Source of the DNA: Antitrichia curtipendula
Lineage: Eukaryota > Streptophyta > Bryopsida > Hypnales > Leucodontaceae
Assembly: GCA_951230915.1 (NCBI GenBank)
Contig: OX579641.1
Span: forward strand, 24,716,254 to 24,780,253
Direction: 5' to 3'
Length of the DNA stretch: 64,000 bases
Positions 22,358 through 33,776 of this stretch are shown here, in pieces (positions within the stretch are counted from its first letter, which is position 1; each line of letters starts with the position of its first letter). The translations under genes and the position numbers were made by a program. The notes beneath the pieces are model-generated. The model was not told where the DNA came from, searched no databases, and saw only the letters and a program-made list of their open reading frames with translations.

Positions 22358-25106
22358 CTAGTCATCCTCATCATAATCACCGTACTCTCCATCTGAAACT
22401 TCGTCAAACGTACGCATATCCAGCTGGTATCGCAAAATACCTCCAATACCTCCAAAACCTCGGCAAAACTGCGATCCTTCCTGTAGATCACCAACAGAAA
22501 CAAAATTCCCACAGTTGAATATGTAACACTCCTCCAGGTTAATGCCCTCTTAATTCGTCTCATGAGAGCAAAGTAATGAAATGAATACTCGATAAAAGCA
22601 GCAAAAGCTGTCAAAAATAATATTGCTGTCCGGCACAAACTACAAAGGTATACTACCACTCCAGACATCCCTTCCTTGACGCACCTGTGACTTGTTCGTC
22701 ACAAACTCTAACGTGCAGCCAAAGCGCTTGTACTCGTTGGCAAACCACTCCAGAAGCGACAGCTTTTCCTGAACCTCCAACTCTGCCTGAGTTTCAGCAT
22801 CCCTGAAGCTGGAGCAATTCAGCAAGAAAACAGTCAGGCTATTGATTCCTTGTGAACTATGAAACCAGAGATAACAAAAAAATTTAACACCTTCATACAT
22901 ACAGTTTGTAAGCACATCTCTCTTAAACCCCTGCCCGACCCAATTAGTATAAGATAATGCGAAAGAAGTCCCTCAACTTCCACAAAGTGGATTAAAATGT
23001 TAGAAGTATGCTGCTCTGCTGGCAGTTCACTGAACTACCAAGCTTTGCACAGCAAATTTGGGTCAATATTCAACGCTAGCTTGTGGCATACGTTCGTGCA
23101 ACAAAATTACAGCCATTCAACAAACTAGTGCCCAGACAGCTGCAAGGATCTAAACTTGTCTCCATTGCAAAATAACTTGATGACCATATATCAGCGGTAT
23201 CCTAATTATAATCGTTGATCGAGATGGCAAGCAATTTTCGCTATCCTCGCTTCACTACAAGAAAATACAAATAGATCACCCACTCTCCTCAAGAATCTTT
23301 CATCTTTCAAGCAAATCACCGAATTTCGACTACAGTAGGGGCTGCATATCTTCTTACTTCGATTGGTCAACTTCTTGTTCTTTGCTCAGATGCTTGATCA
23401 CTAGTTCCCCAGTGACTACGTTCTTCAGAACGTAACGATTCGTTTCCAGACTCTCCCACACGATCAAAGTCTCCACGGCACCCATCTCCAGAGCCTTCAG
23501 CGTGTCGTCGACCCCAAAGACGTACTTCCCGGTATCCTGGCTAATCTCATCGAAGTACTTCCCTATCAACCTTTTCTCCTGGATGAACTTCACGTTCGCA
23601 AGAATCTCCGCTGACAGCTCGATGGCTTGGTTAAACCCGTTATCTCCACCGTAAGATACGTCCACCACGTTCAGTACCTTGGCTTGCAGTCGAGGGTCAA
23701 ACATATCAGACTGACTAAGCTCCGTCTTGAAATCGGCTGAACCGGCAAGGATCAGACCTGCATTGAACAGTCAACTGCATCAGGATGTTGGCCTTGATTT
23801 CCTGCAGATACTGCAACATAACATGCCATCGAACATCTACAACTGTTGTACGACTTCTACTACAAGAATCTGAGCTGGTCAAAGACGCCACTTCGCGGCA
23901 AGTGTCATGCAATTCACAACAAGCGAGCTAAATCCTGAATCCCAGCTCTAACGGAAAAATTGCAATCGAACTGCCATAACACCCGCCTTCCAAACCGTCA
24001 TACCTGACACATTAGGCTGACTTGTTGCTGGATTGATGTAAAACTGAGTCGCCAGCTCTGCGGTTTTCCTCACGTAGTTGTGTCGCTTCTCCATTCGCAA
24101 ACGGGCGAAACGCAGCGCGGACTGCCCTCCTCGACCGTGCTTCTTCGGCAGATCCACCGTAAACTTGTGCAACACTTCTCGTGTATTCCCGCTCAGCGTC
24201 CCGAACAGAGTACCATTACCATCCATAATGATGAACCCAAACTTGTCATCAGACTCCAACAGCTCATTCAACGCTTCAGTGTGGAATTTGTTGTCGCAAA
24301 GGTACAGTGAAGCATTAATAGGCTTAAATGGCTCGAAATCGATTGTCACCTACAGAAGAAAATATGTCTTGAAGTCAGACTTCGTCCACAAACTGGAGTG
24401 GATGCACATGATCTCCCATGATTCTACAAACAGGAGAAAATACAGAATTACAGAAAACGCTACCTTCTTCTCCTTGCCATCATCCGTGACAATTGTACCC
24501 GTGTACAACACGAGTCCGTTGGGCGGCACTTTGTTGTACAGCTTCAACCTCTGCTGTGCAGATGTTATGGCTCCCAACACAGATTGCCTGTTCACCCTGT
24601 TCTTGATATTGGAGGCGGTTCCAAACTCGTCTCCAAGCATCTTAGTTACCCGAGAAACCTGATCCCTGGAACCGCCGCAACATGCCACCCTCCAATTCAG
24701 ATAGCAACAGGTAGCACCACAAACAAGACCTAACACTAAGCTTTCATTGAAAACTCACAGATCTCACACAATCAGAACGCTCTAAGACGACCGAGACACA
24801 ACCCTAATCTTCAAAACACCGCGCACATCAACCATCCTACCCAAAGAATACTATCCCCCAATTCCGAAACCCTAGAGTAGTCCCCCCACTCCTTTCCTCG
24901 AGACCGCCGGCATCCCTCGCCGCCCCACCACATCACGCGAAATGACTGAAAACAACACAACATCCACGTGAACACACGCACCTGGGCGGCATGATGAGCG
25001 AAATCATGGACGTGCCGTTGCCGCGAGCCGACTCCAGCGCCTTGATGAGCTTCTTGATTTTCCATATCTCGATGTTCTTATCGGTTTCTCCGCCGCCGTC
25101 CGCCAT
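22358..25106 (-). CDS. eRF1: Eukaryotic peptide chain release factor subunit 1 (eRF1)
   Basis: eRF1 recognises all three stop codons in the ribosomal A site and triggers peptide release together with the GTPase eRF3 in the cytosol. Six exons (minus strand): 25106-24982, 24665-24464, 24349-24004, 23757-23358, 22802-22685, 22480-22358. Each has GT-AG borders, and together they give 1314 bp, 437 residues plus a TAG stop, the usual plant length. Visible motifs are GTSMISL in domain 1; TASNIKN at the decoding site, where NIKS is canonical; YLCDNKF (the YxCxxxF motif); GGQ in [11 protein letters not shown], which promotes hydrolysis; and the C-terminal eRF3-binding part, from [19 protein letters not shown] to the acidic tail GDYDEDD. 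The start is the ATG before [15 protein letters not shown], matching the family N-terminus. Introns are 114-555 bp. The gene looks intact and functional. The Asn in place of Ser in NIKS is the one oddity. Confidence 0.97.
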
Positions 25107-25480
25107 CGCGACAGGCCGGCGCCACCAACGTCAACAATCCCCACTCTCAAATTTGCACAGTCCAGGCGCCCGACGAAGGCTGCTGCAGTGCCTCTCTCTT
25201 TCCCAACAATCCCTAAGAGTTGCTACTCGCTCTCTACTCTCCCTCACCACCCAAACAAACGGGACGGCAAAGCACGAGCAACAACAGAAATTAGCCTGCG
25301 CAGTAACAAAGCACGCGGCCCTCAAACATGCGTTGGCCCTCGGCTTCAAGAGGCCAGCGAGACTGCCACCTCGAAGGCCCGGGCGGGCGGGCGGTTCTGT
25401 CACTTGGTAGGTCCCGTACTTCTCGGTCCAAATTGGCCCCATGAAAAATCGGACCAACCCCTAAACACTCGACTAACTAT
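25107..25480 (-). promoter_or_regulatory. GC-rich 5' region of eRF1
   Basis: Immediately upstream of the eRF1 ATG the DNA becomes much more GC-rich than the surroundings, then returns to AT-rich sequence beyond about 25500. This fits a 5' untranslated region and core promoter. CTCTCT/TCCC pyrimidine patches are present; no clear TATA box was assigned. Open frames here on both strands are composition artefacts. Confidence 0.5.
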
Positions 25481-25658
25481 CTATCCACAAGGTAGATAAT
25501 GGAGCTTTTGAGAAGCGCACTTCATCATTTAATTAATTTTAGGGGTAAGTTTGTGGCAGTCGATGGAAATTATAGATAATTGTCCACATGCACAATAACA
25601 AAAGGTATTTAATATGGTTGTTATAATATTCTTCATTCCCACTTACTTATCTATATTA

Positions 25659-26107
25659 CACTAAAGATGATATTTAGTGTCTTGTACACTAAATACGAAG
25701 GCATACACTAAAAGTCAATTACCCTATGAAAGTAAGTAACATTAAATGTCAATTCAAACACTAAATGTGAACCAGAGTTGTCATATCAGACGGAATATCA
25801 CTGTTGACGGACAGAATCGGACCGATTAGGGCTAGGCGGCTGCAAACTTCAGAGCCTTGTAACTTTTGCAAAAATTCTTCAAATAAGGAAAATGAGATGT
25901 TTTTCGGCATCTACAAAAATTGTAGATGCCGAAAAACATCTCATTTTCCTTATTTGAAGAATTTTTGCAAAAGTTACAAGGCTCTGAAGTTTGCAGCCGG
26001 CACATTCAAGTCTAACACTAATTGTGGACAAGTTCAGATTTAGTGTTGTAGCTAGTAGGGGGGTAAAAACACTAAATGTCACTCAACACTAAATATCATC
26101 TTTGGTG
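25659..26107. mobile_element. TA-flanked MITE (copy 1) carrying a perfect palindrome
   Basis: The left end CACTAAAGATGATATTTAG (25659) is mirrored by CTAAATATCATCTTTGGTG at the right (ending 26107). TA flanks both ends. Inside, ACACTAAAT-type motifs repeat near both ends, and GGGGGTAAAAACAC near the right end is shared with the element at 33967. The middle is occupied by an 80-bp-arm palindrome that the other copy lacks. Noncoding; TA duplication suggests mobilisation by a Tc1/mariner-type enzyme. Confidence 0.7.
25837..25999. repeat. Perfect palindrome, 80-bp arms, 3-nt loop
   Basis: The arm 25837-25916 (starting CGGCTGCAAACTTCAG, ending GGCATCTACAA) is repeated exactly in inverted orientation at 25920-25999, with AAA between. 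I found no mismatch. Such a sequence would form an uninterrupted hairpin in DNA or RNA. It could be a recent inverted duplication inside the MITE, or a sequencing/assembly foldback artefact. Confidence 0.9.
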
Positions 26108-26154
26108 TAGTTCTGTGGCTTCTGGATAGTCCATGGGTCCTTAATTACACTCAC

Positions 26155-26360
26155 TGTGTCAACCTTTATAATTGGGATTCCCTATTGTTCGTGTGTCCTT
26201 GATAGTCAAACTCATCTTGTTAGCCCTTGTGATTGGGATTCCTTACTGTCTGTGTATCCTTGTAGTCAAATTCATCTTGTCTGCCCTTGTGATTGGGATT
26301 CCCTATTGTTTGTGTGTCCTTGATAGTCAAACTCATCTTGTCAACCCTTGTGATTGGGAC
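26155..26360. repeat. Tandem repeat, about 3.3 copies of about 60 bp
   Basis: Units contain TGATTGGGATTCCCTATTG, then TGTGTCCTTGATAGTCAAA and CTCATCTTGT. A further degenerate unit lies at 26405-26465. The repeat happens to leave one frame open, but the result is only a reiterated hydrophobic peptide and is not taken as a gene. Confidence 0.8.
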
Positions 26361-26469
26361 AATTGAGTACTAATTATCTACAATTCTACATGCCAATTCA
26401 TACAACTATCCTTGATCACATTCACTATATTAACCCTTGTAATTGAGAATCCTAATTGTTGATGTATTT

Positions 26470-27200
26470 TTTTGATATTTACGGGTATCTTCTTTAGTTA
26501 GGATGCACACATGCAAGGCACTATCTTTGAATTGCCCTAACAAAAGACGTTTGGGCCTAAAATGTTGGGTTTCATTTTTAAAGCTCGACCTTTTGGAAAG
26601 TCAAATATCAATTTATTGAATTAATTTACTAATATAAAAATATGTATTTAGACTTTTTGAATGGCTACAATGAGGCCAATATTAGAGTGGCTATAATTAT
26701 TTGATAGCCCCAATAAGAAACTTACTTTATCTTATACAATTGAAGAATGATACAATTTTTTATATAAAATAAAAATACTCAAAATACCTTTGTAGAGCCC
26801 TATGTCAATATCATTTAGGATCTCAAATTAAGATTGGTAGGACAATTAGAAAGACAAATCTACTCGACCCCCTCAATCTATACAATATTATGATTTTGAA
26901 CATGCTCCATTCAATCAATTTAAGATCATCACGATTAGAATAGAAATTCATTAAGTGGTAATTAATTTTTGCATACAATAAAAGGGTGTCAAAGTTCCTT
27001 TCTTGACTTTCTTACATGATAAGTTGAAGGTACACAATCATATGATAACCAAAGTTCAATATTTTGTTCCAAAATCTCAATTTTAACACCCACTTACTAC
27101 CAAATAGCTTCAAAAATCTTAGAATGATATTGCTCTTTTGAGATGTATGTATACTATTTTCTACTCCATATGAATAAATGGATTTTCATCCATAGTTCTT
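26470..27200. other. AT-rich intergenic DNA
   Basis: No gene, inverted repeat or tandem repeat was recognised here. Confidence 0.35.
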
Positions 27201-27620
27201 ACTAGTGTGCCATGTGTCATTGTCACAACATAATAAACAAATAAATAAAAATAATTTTTTAATTTATAAAAAAAATTAAATTAAATATATTTTCTTTTGT
27301 GAGTTAGAACGCCACAAAACAAAGCTTGTGCACGCCTCTTCGCTGAGGGCTTTCCAGTGATGCCAATAATGTATCTAAATGACATAAGGTCCACAAGATC
27401 TCATCGTAACAAACAAAATAAATAGCCTAACTCAAGGCATGGACTAATGCCTTGTGTCATTGTCATTGCCAAAATAAATGTAAAAGTAATTTTCTAAATT
27501 TTTAATGAAAATATAACTCAAAAATTCAATAACTTTTACACTGTACGTTTCACTGGTATAAAACAAAGCATGTGCACCCTTCCAAGTTGAAGGCTTTTTG
27601 ACGGTACTAAGAATGTAATC
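27201..27620. repeat. Dimeric dispersed repeat, locus 1
   Basis: Two diverged copies of a unit of about 190 bp (27201-27395 and 27443-27620) begin with a (TAG)TGTGCC-TGTGTCATTG block and end with ACAAAGC(T/A)TGTGCAC...GGCTTT..GACGGTACTAAGAATGT. They are joined by a linker containing GTAACAAACAAAATAAATAGCC. The same unit-linker-unit arrangement recurs at 47027-47485, so the dimer itself is the repeated element. Confidence 0.6.
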
Positions 27621-28039
27621 AGGTGACGTACGGAGGATGCATGCAATTAATACTAGTTAATACTAATTTAGGAACTTTTCTATAAAAAAGTGCAAGGGCA
27701 GATGTCAATGTACAAAAATCAACCAAACTTTGTAGAAAAAGTAAGAGATTTTCTAGGATTTTACATGGAAGTGTGCAATGTTTGCAAGAAGAGAATTGAA
27801 ACTGTTGGCTAACAACATATAAGGGAGAGGCCTATTATAGAGAGGCAATTTTTTTAAGTTGAACTTTAATTTTAAGAAAATGATTTAAAGTTGAACTTTA
27901 ATTTTTTGTTGCTTTTAGTTTGACAATAAGGCAACGCTATTCTAAATTTTAGTTTTTCTCTACTCACATAAAAGTGTAAGCATCATAAAACTTAGTAATG
28001 GAAATTTTGATTTGGGAAATTTTTGAAATCATATTTTAA

Positions 28040-28689
28040 CCCCAAAAGGACTTTCTTTTGCCAAAAAACACTCAAAACTGCCATTTCTATAGCAAAGAGT
28101 AAAAGAATTTGAAATTTTTTTTCTGCACATCTAACTATAGGATATTACACCTAACTAGTATGACAATATGTGGAAAAAAATTTACATTTTTTGACCGCAC
28201 AGATTGCAAGATATCTGCATTTAAAGTAAAATAAATAAATTTTTCAGCACATTGTCGGACTAGATTTTTTGACTTTGAAGATTTTTAACTTCAATTTTTT
28301 GCACTACAAAGTTTTGAGCTTTAAATCTTTGTACTAGAAAATTGAGTTGAGAGTCTTGGAAAAAAAAGTTCAAAAAAAATTAATTTTCATGAAATCACTA
28401 ATCCCAATGGTGAGATTGTTTTAGCAAGCAAATTAAACCAATCATATGAAATTTTTTTATTTTTTTAATTGCAAAAATTGCATTCAAAAATGATTCCTAC
28501 AAGTTATTTTTTCAAGAAGATGTTCTAATTGCCCTAAAAACAAGATTGTCAATAACTTTCTCATAACAAATCCAAATGAAATGAATAAAAGCTTACCAGA
28601 TAGACAAACATATAAACTATGAGAAAACAAATGAAAAAATAAATAAATTCAGAGATTTTGGGCAGGTATCTACAACGATCCTTTAGAGG
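28040..28689. mobile_element. TTAA-flanked MITE, copy C (650 bp)
   Basis: The ends are CCCCAAAAGGAC and (inverted) CCTCTAAAGGATC, flanked by TTAA at 28036-28039 and 28690-28693. Landmarks are ACTCAAAACTGCCATTTCTA, a worn CTATAGGATATTACACCTAA about 95 bp in, and AGATTGCAAGATATCTGCAT about 160 bp in. It is close to copy D but shorter. Confidence 0.75.
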
Positions 28690-28693
28690 TTAA

Positions 28694-29550
28694 TTTTGTC
28701 TACATATGGAAGTCCACCCTAATATTCACATATATATGAAAATAAGAAATAATATTTTTACTACATAAATCAATGGATAAATTATTGAAAGAAATCATTA
28801 TTGTTTATTATGATTTTTTTAAAGCAATAGTATTTCATTTAGTTTGAGCACTTAAAAAAAAGATAAATTAACAAAAAAAATTGAATTCTAATAAATACAT
28901 ATGTAAAAGGTAATTTGGAAGCTTGAACTGAAACTAATAATGAATTGAAATGAATTATGGTGACATTTAAGTAAACCGCACAACTAGTGCTAGTTTCAAT
29001 TTTTTTGCACTCAATTTGGTTGGTGATTCTTCCAAATTTGACTCAAATTGCATTAAAATGTTGAAGACTTCATCTTTTCATTAATATTTTATTTGATGTA
29101 ACCAAATATTAATATAGATAAGAGGATTTGATGTAAGTATGGTAAATTTTGTGCAATTATGATTTTGTATTAAACAAGAACTTTATATGCCAAAATCAAA
29201 TAACAAAAAAATTAATATATCCTTGTGATAAGAAATCAGCATAAGTTGTTGTTAGTTAAGACGTAATGAGCTTTAAAATTGACTATTTCCTTGTCTAAAC
29301 ACAATGTTTCTCATTGTCCTATGGCAATATTTTATAGAACTATGTCTAATTTTTATTTTCATTTTGTTTTGGATTTTATTCATGTGATTTCCTACTAGCT
29401 ATTATCCCTTTAAAAATTGACCGACTAATTTAGGTGACTTTTTAAACAATGCAAATGTTTTCAATGATTTTTAAAATATAAAAAATTATACACTATCCAT
29501 GTTAATTTCATATATTACATATTTTGTACTAATATTGATTCACATTTATT
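28694..29550. other. AT-rich DNA between two TTAA MITEs
   Basis: No gene or repeat structure was recognised. Confidence 0.35.
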
Positions 29551-29554
29551 TTAA

Positions 29555-30468
29555 CCCCTAAAACCCCAAGGCCTTTTCTCCATCAAAACACACTCAAAAC
29601 TGTCACTTCTATTGCAAAGAGCAAAAAACTATAAAAATTGTTTCTTTTTGCATATCTAACCGTAGGATCTTATACTAGACTAGTATGAGAATGTGTGCAA
29701 GAAATTTCAGAAACTTTGAACAAATAGATTGCAAGATATTTGCATTCAAAGTGAAGAAAACAAGTTTTTTTGCACCTTGCTTGACTAGATTTTTGGGCTT
29801 TGAACCTATTTAACTTAAATTTTTTGTATTGTTGATTTTGATTTTCTAAGTTTATATGTTGAATACTTCAGTTGAGAATCTAGGGAAAAAAATTCAAGAA
29901 AAAAAAAACTAAATTTTTACTCATTAAAGAATTGTTAAGTAGAAGTAGGTTCAAGATTGAAGGAATATCTAAATGATTAATAGCTCTAAGACAAAATTGA
30001 TATACCATAATCCCAACGGTGAGATTGTTCTAGAAAGAAAATTCAACCTAGTCTAAAAAAAAATTCTCAAAATTGTAAAAATTGCATTAAAAAATGAATT
30101 CTAAAAGTTATTTTTTCAAGAAGATGCTTAGATTGCCCGAAAACTAAGATTGTCCATAACTTTTTCATTATTAGTCCAAATAGAATGAATCAAAGCTTCA
30201 AATGTAGACAAAAAGACATAGATTTTGAAAAAAATATTTAAGAAATTTATTTTGACTTTCTGTGATTTTTTTGTGTTGCCCGCCAAACTCTATTTTGGGC
30301 ATAACTTTTTCTCTCGGGCACCAATTGAAATAAAAATTACATATCCACAAAGCTCTCGCAGAAACGTACAACCTCAAAAAATCCCTAAAAAATTCTCTAC
30401 AAATTGAAGTCACGGGAACCTACCCGGACCCAAGTTGTCCCCCGAGGGGACAAACGGGGTTTTAGGGG
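29555..30468. mobile_element. TTAA-flanked MITE, copy D (914 bp)
   Basis: The ends are CCCCTAAAACCCC and GGGGTTTTAGGGG, a 13-bp perfect TIR. TTAA flanks both ends (29551-29554 and 30469-30472). Landmarks are ACTCAAAACTGTCACTTCTA, CTAACCGTAGGATCTTATACTA about 103 bp in, and TAGATTGCAAGATATTTGCA about 170 bp in. The right part contains TTTTGGGCATAACTTTTTCTC, a block also found at the outer edge of the Tc1-like palindrome arms (4740 and 6260). Noncoding. Confidence 0.85.
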
Positions 30469-30779
30469 TTAAGCAAATTATTTTAAAATATAATTATAGT
30501 CACTAAATTTTTTTTAATTAAGATAATGATATAAGCAAGTAGTGTAGTCATGTTTCATCCATAGATCACTTGTTTGATATATGAGGAAGGCATTAAGTAT
30601 GAGATAAATAACTTAGCTACATGCAAAGGATATCTAATTGGTATGTGGAATTATATATGTATATTTAATAAATTCTGCATTTTTGTAATATTTTTGGAAA
30701 TATTCTTAAAATATACTCTAAACCATTTTGGAACTACTTTGCTTTGTAAAGAGATCAATTTTTGCAATTTTTGAATGAA

Positions 30780-31444
30780 ATGGCCCCTATATTTCCTTGC
30801 ACCTTGTATATAAGATTTTTGCCCTAATAAATAAAGACAAATTTGGATTTTTTGAATTCTAAACGGAATGATGAATTCTTGACTCTAAAATAAACTTTGA
30901 AGTTCTTTACATAGCTCAATTTTCAATATTTTGGGAAAAAATATAATTGTAGAATGTTGATTGTTTATTACAATATTCAAAACATTGGGATCGTCATTTT
31001 TCAATTCCATAACTAAAATCTCAACAATTTAGTATTTTGAATCATTTTTTACTTCTTTCTGTTTACTATTTTTCCTATGTGTTGTACAATTCCAAATGAT
31101 TTACAATTTTTCAAGCATGTAGTCAACTTGCCTTGAAGAATGAATTCAAAGACTAAAGCACCACCAAAATGGACATTTTTTCATACAAATGTGACCTTAT
31201 GAAGTGTAGCTGTCCATTTTTTTGTAGAACAAAACAAAGATTTTTGTCAATTCAATCTCTAATATCTTGCAATCTACATAGTGGAAATTTTTGAATTTTT
31301 TTTAGAATCATCTCAAAATAGCGTACTACAAGATCTTATGGTTAAATGTGTCCAAATTTATTTTTTTTCTAAAATTTGGTACTTGTACTAGAAATGGTAG
31401 TTTTGGAGTTTTTTTTGGTGAAAACATAGTCAAAACTTTAGTGA
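30780..31444 (-). mobile_element. Truncated TTAA MITE in reverse orientation (A/B subfamily)
   Basis: Read on the minus strand from 31448 (TTAA, then TCACTAAAG), this repeats copy A in order: CCATTTCTAGTACAAGTACC, CCATAAGATCTTGTAGTACG, GATTGCAAGATATTAG, then the blocks near GTGTTGTACAATTCC and the 30960 region. Its terminus is worn and the distal end is missing. Confidence 0.65.
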
Positions 31445-31448
31445 TTAA

Positions 31449-33776
31449 GACTATATCTCATGGCTTCTCATACATAATTTGCGGTCTTTGATTTGAAATT
31501 TGAATTCTAAATTTTCTAAGTTTGAAGTTTGAAGTTTTTATGATTTCTATAGAGTTGAAAAAAGAGGCAACAAGGAAGTTAGTAATTCTTGGCTTCTTAT
31601 TGCTCCATCAAAGTTCTCTTTGGAATAAGTGCAAATATTTGTCTTCTATGTTTAGCTCTTAGTTTGATGATTATTTATGTATTTCATGGTTTTTCCTACA
31701 AAATTTGTGGTCTTCGATTTCAAATATGAATTCAAATTTTTATACATTTGATCATCTATGAAGTTTTTATGATTTCCATAGAGGTAAAAGAAGGGGCAAT
31801 GAAAAAGTTAATTGTTTATGACTTTTTGTTGTTCCATTCAAGTTCTCCTTGGTATAAGTGTAAATATTCATACATTTGTAGTTGATTGAATGTATTTGCT
31901 GATCTTTTCAAACTAATTTGGGGCTTTTGATTCTTAAAATGCATTCAAAAATTTCAAGTTTTATCATTAGTGATAACTAATAAATTTCAATGTTTATCTA
32001 AGAAGTGAAAAAAAGGGCAAAGGATCAAAGGGGTGTAAAGGTGGAAGGAGGGAGGTACCTTGGCCCTTATTGGTGCTTGCTTTCAATTCATCATTAGAGG
32101 ATTTTTGAGGTTTTCTTCCACTAATAAGGATATAGCTATGACTATTGTAGGGAGACATTTGTTGAGACCTAAAAGGTATGCATTTATTAAGTGCATTTTG
32201 TAAATAGAATTGGTAGAATTTAATTTGTTGACTTGGATTGTAACTTCTACGCAAGAGTTAATGACATATTTGAAGCACAAATATATAGAGTACTTCAAAG
32301 ATACATTTGGCATGCAATAAAATACATAGAGGAAATAAAAATTAGTAATAAATACAAAACAACTAATCCATGTTATTTTCTAAAAGACAATTGTCCACCA
32401 TGTGAACAATTAGAAGCTCAAGTAGGTTATAATGCAATCTTTTTTTTATGGAACATTTTGAAATTATGACACGTATGATAACTTTGCTTAAATCAAAAGT
32501 TCAACTGCCCTGAACTTCATATGCATTGCAAACAAAATGTGCAAATTCTTCTTTTACTTCTAAAATTTGACAAGTGTGTAACTAATCTCATGTAATATGG
32601 CAAATGTCAAAAAAATATCCATGTGTAATGCAAAAATCTCAATCTAGTAGGAGTTAAAACCCATTAGCCTTGTCATGTAAGGGTGGAAAAAAACTTTTTC
32701 TTCAAACTTTATAGTCTTTCAATTTGTGAAATCAAAGTTTAAAAATGAATTCCATACATTCCCATACTAAGTAGACTAGTACAAATTTGTTATTTGTGAA
32801 GTTGAATTTTTTCTTAAAATAATTTATCTCCATTTTTTCTTCATTGTCCTAAATAGTGGCAGTTTTTTACAATTTTTATGTGAAATTTGTCAAATGTTGT
32901 CCTTTAGGGTTTATTTTTTTAATGTTTTATAAAATGTGTGTCTACTATAACTCAATAGGATACATTATTTAGAAAAGAACTAGGATGGCAATGGAGTTAG
33001 TTAGGATTACAATAAATTTTTAATTTGATATGCATTAAACCACTACCCACCCTATTCTATTTTTTCTACCCTTCTTTTAATATAGTCTAAAGTATTCGAA
33101 ATCTAAAAAGTAAGATTGTTTTATAATTCAATTTTTTGTAATCTTCTCATTGCATGTGAACTTTCTTACAATTAGCTAAAATTTCATCTTACATTGATTA
33201 GCAAAAAAATGGTAAAAGATTTAATTATAAAAACATCACTATTTTTCTTTGAAAGTATATTTAATACTTCCTTAATATTTTACACCTATATTCTTTTCTT
33301 TGTAACAATAATTATGGAGAGCAATGTCCATGTATAATACACATATTCAAACACAATTCATTATATATATGTATGTATTGATTTGAAAGAAAAAGACAAG
33401 AATCAAATACAAAATGGCTGCAAGGATCATTAGAGGTTAAAATCATATATACTTTGGTTGCCACATCCAATGTCCAAGGTTGGCATTTTGTAGAACATTT
33501 AATTATTTTCCTTGGAAATGAGATTCAATTTGCGCTAAAAATAAAAATCTTCCATGAGGTTTTTTTCCAATGCAATAAGTAAGCTGAGAAAAAGAATTAA
33601 AAAAAAGTGGTAATTATTTTTAGAATTAAACTTTTTTTAAATTGAGTCCTTTAAAACCATGTGCAATTTGGACTTCTAGGATCCTATTATAAAGGGTAGC
33701 TGGAAATAGCAACAATTTGTCCAAGTGACAAAATCTCCTATAGTGAACCGTTGTCCTCAAAGTAACAAATGAACAA
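31449..33776. other. AT-rich intergenic DNA with MITE remnants
   Basis: At 32695-32918 there is a worn end of TTAA-MITE type in reverse orientation (CCTTTAGGGTTTA, preceded by GTGGCAGTTTTTTACAA). A lone right-end motif GGATCATTAGAGGTTAA sits at 33421-33437. Two diverged direct copies around 31490-31560 and 31700-31770 share TTTGAAATTTGAATTC-like text and GAAGTTTTTATGATTTC. No gene is supported. Confidence 0.4.

Noticed and set aside
22216..22668. 150-codon minus-strand frame at the end of eRF1
   Set aside because: It runs through the last intron and reads the last exon out of frame; the true exon (22480-22358) is in another frame and encodes the known C-terminus.
23245..23270. CACTACAAGAAAATACA in an eRF1 intron, like a CACTA terminus
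   Set aside because: No matching inverted end or 3-bp duplication was found nearby, and the motif is short.
24078..24662. 194-codon plus-strand frame across eRF1
   Set aside because: Antisense shadow of eRF1 exons 2 and 3 crossing their intron; no recognisable protein.
16620..26360. Possible CRISPR-like arrays from the tandem repeats at 16.6 and 26.2 kb
   Set aside because: The repeats are contiguous without unique spacers, and the genome is eukaryotic.
26172..26366. 64-codon hydrophobic frame
   Set aside because: It is a translated tandem repeat without start context or homology.
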